A stretch of 64,000 bases of DNA, taken from assembly GCA_050329575.1 (NCBI GenBank), contig JBHJOP010000042.1, positions 18,297-82,296 of the forward strand, in the 5' to 3' direction. Below the pieces are notes generated by a model that saw only the letters and a list, made by a program, of their open reading frames with translations, was not told the origin of the DNA and ran no database searches. Origin of the DNA: JAUXFS01 sp050329575. GTDB lineage: Bacteria > Pseudomonadota > Alphaproteobacteria > Rhodospirillales > Defluviicoccaceae. The position numbers and the translations under genes are program-made. This document shows, piece after piece, positions 59,256 to 64,000 of the stretch. The stretch's first letter is position 1. Each line of letters begins with the position of its first letter.

Positions 59256-60782
59256 GTGTCGATGGCCGCAGGGGAACCCGGATCGTCCGCCGCGGACGGC
59301 GGCGTGATCGCCGCGAAGCGCTCCGACGGCCGCGTCGGTGTCGTCGACATCGGCTCCAACACCGTGCGGCTGGTGGTCTACGATGCGCCGGCCCGGTTGC
59401 CGATCCCGATCTTCAACGAGAAGGCCCAGTGCGAACTGGGCAGCGGCCTCGCGAAATCGGGCCGGCTCAATCCCAAGGGTGTCACCGAGGCCCTGCGCAG
59501 CCTCGCCCGTTTCGTCGAACTCGCCGCCGCGATGGACGTGGGCCACATCGAGCTGGTGGCCACCGCGGCGGTGCGCGATGCGAGCGACGGGCCGGCCTTC
59601 GTGGAGCGGGCCGAGCGCACCTGCGGCCTCCCGGTGCACGTGCTGAGCGGCGAGGAGGAGGCGCGCCTCGCCGCGGTCGGTCTGCGCCACGGAACCCGGG
59701 GTGCCGACGGCGTGCTCGGCGACCTCGGCGGCGGCAGCCTCGACCTGGTCGGGTTGGATGGCGGCGAGATCGGCGCGTTCGCGACGCTGCCGCTCGGTCA
59801 TCTGCGATTGTCCGAGACCTGCGACGGCAATCGCGAGCAGGCGCGGCGGGTCCTCGCCGAGTGGCTGGCGACCGTCCCCTGGCTGGCCGAGACGACGGGG
59901 CGGTCGGTGTATGCCGTCGGCGGCTCCTGGCGGGCCTTGGCGCGCATCTTCATCGAGCAGACCCATCATCCGCTGCACGTCGTCGACAACTTCACGATCG
60001 GCTTCTTCGACGCCCTCCGGCTCTCCGATCTCATCGCCGGGCTCAGCCGCAACACCATGGAGATGCTGTCGGGGATCGCGCGGCGGCGGATCGACACGCT
60101 GCCCTACGCGGCGATGGCATTGTCGGCGCTGTTGCAGGTCACCCGACCGTCGCAGGTGGTGTTCTCGGCCTTGGGGATGCGCGAAGGCCAGATGCTGGAG
60201 CTGCTGCCGTCCGCGCTGCGGGGGCAGGATCCGCTGATCAGCGCCTGCGAAAGCCAGGCCGAACGCACCGGCCGCTTCACCGCCCACGGCCGCGAGATCC
60301 ACGACTGGATGACGCCGTTGTTCCGCACCGAGACGGAGGAACAATGCCGGCTGCGTCTCGCCACCTGCCTGCTCAGCGACATCGGCTGGAGCGAGCATCC
60401 GGACTACCGGGCGCTGCACTCCTACCACCGGGTGCTGCGCATCCCCTATCCGAGGCTCACCCATTCCGACCGGGCGGAGATGGCGCTGGCGATCCTCGTC
60501 CGCTACGACGGCGACCCCGAGGATCGGATGGTGGCGCCCCATCGCAACCTCCTCGACGACCAGCGCCAGTTCCGTGCCCGGGTGATCGGCCTGGCGCTGA
60601 AGCTGGCCCACACGTTGTCGGGGGGCGCGCCCGGTCTGCTGTCGCAGACCCGCCTGCGGGCCAAGAACGGGCGGCTGACCTTCGAGGTGCCGGACAACCG
60701 GGCGGTGTTCGTCGGCGAGGCGCTCGATCGCCGCTTCAAGACCCTCGCCCGCGCCGTCGAGGCCCGGCCGAACGCCGGCTGA
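59256..60782 (+). CDS. ppx: Exopolyphosphatase (Ppx/GppA family)
   Basis: A 508-aa enzyme with the actin-like phosphatase fold: VVDIGSNTVRLVVYD (phosphate 1) near residue 28, TAAVRDASDG, LGDLGGGSLDLVGL (phosphate 2) near 155, and a C-terminal HD-type helical domain. It releases phosphate from polyphosphate or converts pppGpp. GTG at 59256 with GAGGGG upstream is preferred. An ATG at 59262 is possible. It is divergent from the polyphosphate kinase pair, so the two arms of polyphosphate metabolism share a regulatory region. Confidence 0.92.
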   Translation: MSMAAGEPGSSAADGGVIAAKRSDGRVGVVDIGSNTVRLVVYDAPARLPIPIFNEKAQCELGSGLAKSGRLNPKGVTEALRSLARFVELAAAMDVGHIELVATAAVRDASDGPAFVERAERTCGLPVHVLSGEEEARLAAVGLRHGTRGADGVLGDLGGGSLDLVGLDGGEIGAFATLPLGHLRLSETCDGNREQARRVLAEWLATVPWLAETTGRSVYAVGGSWRALARIFIEQTHHPLHVVDNFTIGFFDALRLSDLIAGLSRNTMEMLSGIARRRIDTLPYAAMALSALLQVTRPSQVVFSALGMREGQMLELLPSALRGQDPLISACESQAERTGRFTAHGREIHDWMTPLFRTETEEQCRLRLATCLLSDIGWSEHPDYRALHSYHRVLRIPYPRLTHSDRAEMALAILVRYDGDPEDRMVAPHRNLLDDQRQFRARVIGLALKLAHTLSGGAPGLLSQTRLRAKNGRLTFEVPDNRAVFVGEALDRRFKTLARAVEARPNAG

Positions 60783-60800
60783 CGGCGGGCGGAAGGCCGC

Positions 60801-62015
60801 TCAGCCGGCGCGGCTGCGCCGGACGTCCCGGCTCTCGGGCGTTTTCGCGGGATCGCCGGCGACGGCGGTGTCGACCAGCATCAGCTTCTTGCCGCGCACG
60901 GCGAGCGCGCGCCGCCCCTCGCGCAGCTCGAGGGCATCGGCGCCGAACAGCTGGCGGCGCCAGCCGTGCAGGGCCGCCACCTCGGCGCGCTCGCCGAGGG
61001 CGGCGATCATCTCGATGTCGGAGGACGACGCCACCAGCTTCTGGGCGACGTCCTGTTCGTCGCATTTCATCTTCAACAGCACCTTGAGCAGATCGCAGAC
61101 CGGGCCGATCCCGCGCGGCAGGTCACGCTTCTCGTCCGGCTGCGGGCACGCCTCCGCGGGCACCGCGAGTCCACGGGCGACCGCCGCCAGGATCTGCGCC
61201 CCCCAGGGTCCTTCGGCGACGCCGCGTCCGAGACCGCGGGTCCGCGCCAGGTCTTCGCGGCTGCTCGGCGTATGGTGGGCGATCTCGACCAGCGCCTCGT
61301 CGCGCAGGACCCGGGGGCGGGGAATGTCGCGCTGCTGCGCCTCACGCTCACGCCAGGCGGCGAGTTCGCGCAGCACCGCCAGGAACCGGCCGTTGCCGCC
61401 GCGGATCTTCATCCGGCGGAACGCCTGTAGCGGGTCGATGGCGTAGATCGCGGGATCGGTGAGGTTCGCCATCTCCTCGGCCAGCCAGTCGGCGCGGCCG
61501 CTCGCGTCCAGCTTCTGCTTCAGCTTGCGATAGGCCTCCCGCAGGTGGGTGACATCGCTGAGCGCGTAGTCGATCTGGCGCTGGCTCAGCGGCCGCAGCG
61601 ACCAGTCGGTGAACCGGGACCCCTTGTCGAGACGGGCGCGGGCCAGATTGGCGACCAGCGTCTCGTAGCCGACCTGGTCGCCGAAGCCGCAGACCATCGC
61701 CGCGACCTGGGTGTCGAACAACGGCGCCGGCAGCCGCCCCGTCAGGTGGTAGAAGATCTCCAGGTCCTGGCGGGCGGCATGAAAGACCTTGACGGTCGCC
61801 GGCGACGCCAGCAGCTCGAACAGCGGCGCGAGATCGATGCCATCGGCCAGAGCGTCGATGGCGGCGGCATCCTCGGGCCCGGCGACCTGCACCAGGCACA
61901 GAATCGGCCAGTAGGTGCGCTCGCGCATGAACTCGGTATCGACGGTGACGAACTCGGCGCCGCCGAGGCGCCGGCAGAACGCGTCGAGGGTGGCGCTGTC
62001 GGTGATCAAGGGCAT
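60801..62015 (-). CDS. rnd: Ribonuclease D
   Basis: A 404-aa 3'-5' exoribonuclease. DEDDy motifs: FVTVDTEFMRE (Asp-x-Glu), VFHAARQDLEIF (Asp), and YALSDVTHL (Tyr-x3-Asp) near residue 170. HRDC helices follow (about 205-285 and further). It trims tRNA and other small RNA 3' ends. ATG at 62015 matches the family start. A longer frame to 62144 is not supported. It is convergent with ppx. Confidence 0.92.
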   Translation of the reverse strand: MPLITDSATLDAFCRRLGGAEFVTVDTEFMRERTYWPILCLVQVAGPEDAAAIDALADGIDLAPLFELLASPATVKVFHAARQDLEIFYHLTGRLPAPLFDTQVAAMVCGFGDQVGYETLVANLARARLDKGSRFTDWSLRPLSQRQIDYALSDVTHLREAYRKLKQKLDASGRADWLAEEMANLTDPAIYAIDPLQAFRRMKIRGGNGRFLAVLRELAAWREREAQQRDIPRPRVLRDEALVEIAHHTPSSREDLARTRGLGRGVAEGPWGAQILAAVARGLAVPAEACPQPDEKRDLPRGIGPVCDLLKVLLKMKCDEQDVAQKLVASSSDIEMIAALGERAEVAALHGWRRQLFGADALELREGRRALAVRGKKLMLVDTAVAGDPAKTPESRDVRRSRAG

Positions 62016-62220
62016 CGAGGGCAGCCTATACAGGCAAACCCGCTCGGCGGGAAGCGCGAACACCGCCCGATGTCGCCCCGCCGGCGGCCGGCGTTCCCGG
62101 TCGCAGAGGCCGGTCGCGTGACGCCTTAGCAGAATCCTAACCACGCCGTCGCGAACATGCTAGAAAGCCGCCACCGCGCGCGCCGTCCATCCCCCGTCCA
62201 CCGCCACCGAGCGTTCGACC

Positions 62221-64000
62221 ATGCATCCCTATCGCACCCACACCTGCGGCCAGCTTCGACTTTCCGACGCCGAGCTTCGCGTCCGGCTGTCGGGCTGGGT
62301 TCACCGCAAGCGCGACCACGGCAACCTGCTGTTCATCGACCTGCGCGACCACTACGGCATCACCCAGTGCGTCATCGACGCCAGCAGCCCGCTGTTCGGC
62401 GCCGCCGAGGCGGTCCGTCCCGAGAGCGTGATCACCGTCACCGGCCCGGTCGTCCCGCGCTCCGCCGACACCGTCAACCACACCCTTCCGACCGGCGAGG
62501 TCGAACTGGTGATCGAGGCGTTCGCCCTCGAATCGCCGGCCGAGCTGCTGCCGCTGCAGGTCGCGGGCGAGCAGGAGTACGGCGAGGACACCCGGCTCCG
62601 CTACCGCTTCCTCGATCTGCGCCGCGACCGGCCGCACCGCAACATCGTGCTGCGCAGCGCCATCATCGCCTCGATCCGGCGGCGGATGACCGAGGCCGGG
62701 TTCATGGAGTTCCAGACCCCGATCCTGACCGCGAGCTCGCCGGAGGGCGCGCGGGACTACCTGGTGCCGAGCCGCCAGCACCCGGGCAAGTTTTACGCGC
62801 TGCCGCAGGCGCCCCAGCAGTTCAAGCAGCTGCTGATGGCGTCGGGCTTCGACCGCTACTTCCAGATCGCGCCCTGCTTCCGCGACGAGGACGCCCGCGC
62901 CGACCGCTCGCCCGGCGAGTTCTACCAGCTCGACTTCGAGATGGCGTTCGCCACCCAGGACGACGTGTTCGCGGCGATCGAGCCGGTGCTGCACGGGGTG
63001 TTCGTCGAATTCGGCGGGGAGCGCCACGTGACCGACCTGCCGTTCCCGCGCATTCCCTACGACGAGGCGATGCTCAGGTACGGCTCCGACAAACCGGACC
63101 TGCGCAACCCGATCGCGATGACCGACGTTTCCGAGGTCTTCCGCGGCGGCGGCTTCGGCCTGTTCGCCCGCAACGTCGACAAGGGCGCCGTCGTCCGCGC
63201 GATCCCGGCGCCGGGCGCCGCGGCGCAGCCGCGCAGCTTCTTCGACAAGCTCAACGACTGGGCGCGCGAGCAGGGCGCCGGCGGTCTCGGCTACATCATC
63301 TTCGCCGACGGCGAGGCCCGCGGGCCGATCGGCAAGAACCTGGAGGCGGATCGCATCGCCATGATCCGCGAGGCGACAGGCGTCGGCGACGGTGACGCGG
63401 TGTTTTTCGTCTGCTTGAACCGGAGGGAGGCCGAGAAGTTCTCGGCCGCGGCGCGCGAGCGGATCTGCGACGAGCTCGGCCTCCGCGAGCAGGGCGCCTT
63501 CCGCTTCCTGTGGGTGGTCGATTTCCCGGCCTACGAGCTCAATCCCGAGACCGGCCTGATCGAGTTCAGCCACAATCCCTTCTCGATGCCGCAGGGCGGA
63601 ATGGAAGCCCTGGAGACGATGGATCCGCTCGCCATCAAGGCGTTCCAGTACGACATCGTCTGCAACGGCATCGAACTGTCCAGCGGCGCCATCCGCAATC
63701 ACCGCCCCGACATCATGGTCAAGGCGTTCGCCATCGCCGGATACAGCGAGGACGTCGTCCGCGAGCGATTCGGCGGGCTGTTCCACGCGTTCAGCTACGG
63801 GGCGCCGCCCCACGGCGGCTGTGCGCCCGGCATCGACCGCATCGTGATGATGCTCGCCGACGAACCCAACATCCGCGAGGTCATCGCCTTCCCGATGAAC
63901 CAGCAGGCCCAGGACCTGTTGATGGGCGCGCCGGCGGAAGCCGACCCCACCCGCCTCAAGGACCTCCACCTCCGCCTCGACCTGCCGAAACCGAAGAAGG
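62221..64000 (+). CDS. aspS: Aspartyl-tRNA synthetase (partial, runs off the right edge)
   Basis: The first 593 codons of a class II synthetase. The N-terminal OB anticodon domain (about 1-110, [21 protein letters not shown]) is followed by motif 2 [21 protein letters not shown] near residue 220 and motif 3 [19 protein letters not shown] near 540. The bacterial insertion domain lies between. Only a few C-terminal residues are missing, judged by the usual length of about 590-605. Start ATG at 62221. The order ppx-rnd-aspS is common in Alphaproteobacteria. Confidence 0.95.
   Translation, partial: MHPYRTHTCGQLRLSDAELRVRLSGWVHRKRDHGNLLFIDLRDHYGITQCVIDASSPLFGAAEAVRPESVITVTGPVVPRSADTVNHTLPTGEVELVIEAFALESPAELLPLQVAGEQEYGEDTRLRYRFLDLRRDRPHRNIVLRSAIIASIRRRMTEAGFMEFQTPILTASSPEGARDYLVPSRQHPGKFYALPQAPQQFKQLLMASGFDRYFQIAPCFRDEDARADRSPGEFYQLDFEMAFATQDDVFAAIEPVLHGVFVEFGGERHVTDLPFPRIPYDEAMLRYGSDKPDLRNPIAMTDVSEVFRGGGFGLFARNVDKGAVVRAIPAPGAAAQPRSFFDKLNDWAREQGAGGLGYIIFADGEARGPIGKNLEADRIAMIREATGVGDGDAVFFVCLNRREAEKFSAAARERICDELGLREQGAFRFLWVVDFPAYELNPETGLIEFSHNPFSMPQGGMEALETMDPLAIKAFQYDIVCNGIELSSGAIRNHRPDIMVKAFAIAGYSEDVVRERFGGLFHAFSYGAPPHGGCAPGIDRIVMMLADEPNIREVIAFPMNQQAQDLLMGAPAEADPTRLKDLHLRLDLPKPKK

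Overview
The window is a very G+C-rich stretch of bacterial chromosome. Most genes are packed in operons with 1-4 base overlaps between stop and start codons. The lineage is most likely Alphaproteobacteria, perhaps near Rhodospirillales. This is inferred from the ceramide genes, the order ppk1 / PPK2-type kinase / ppx / rnd / aspS, the LuxI/LuxR pair, and the base composition. No rRNA, tRNA, CRISPR array or insertion sequence was recognised.

1.8-14.4 kb holds what looks like a complete bacterial sphingolipid locus. A rightward operon encodes acyl-ACP synthetase, an NAD-dependent reductase (CerR type), a dedicated acyl carrier protein and serine palmitoyltransferase. It converges on a leftward operon: fatty-acid/sterol hydroxylase, bacterial ceramide synthase (GNAT type), nucleotidyltransferase, metallophosphoesterase, LptF-like and LptG-like permeases, a diacylglycerol-kinase-family lipid kinase and a nucleotidyltransferase-like protein. 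Read together they suggest synthesis, hydroxylation, phosphorylation/head-group addition and export of ceramides.

14.4-25.9 kb is a glycan or surface-structure region. Two paralogous glycosyltransferase-like proteins flank an ELM1-family protein. They are followed by a GT29-like protein, two paralogous methyltransferases, two 2-oxoglutarate/Fe(II) dioxygenase-like proteins, a third methyltransferase and an ABC exporter. A nearly identical upstream element (tandem GTAACAA sites next to a promoter-like sequence) lies before both the sphingolipid operon (1.33 kb) and the ELM1-family gene (15.87 kb), which suggests co-regulation.

25.9-32.2 kb is a quorum-sensing and secretion neighbourhood: LuxR receptor, a small unknown Arg/Ala-rich protein, LuxI synthase, an RTX calcium-binding protein, a second LuxR-type regulator and a fasciclin protein. 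32.7-36.2 kb is one large ExeM/NucH-like extracellular nuclease. 36.2-38.6 kb is an accessory patch: an orphan phage-type terminase small subunit and a HigB toxin with an antitoxin/ImmA-IrrE-type protease fusion.

38.8-64 kb is mostly core housekeeping: an AhpD-like protein, Bax-inhibitor-1, ybbP-ybbA divergent from tesA, a FIST protein, tas, thpR, a sirtuin, an LMW phosphatase/fructosamine-kinase pair (protein deglycation), a HAD phosphatase, mtnA-mtnP (methionine salvage), the psp envelope-stress system with a sigma-54 promoter, sixA, a polyphosphate module (ppk1, two-domain PPK2, ppx), rnd, and aspS running off the right edge.
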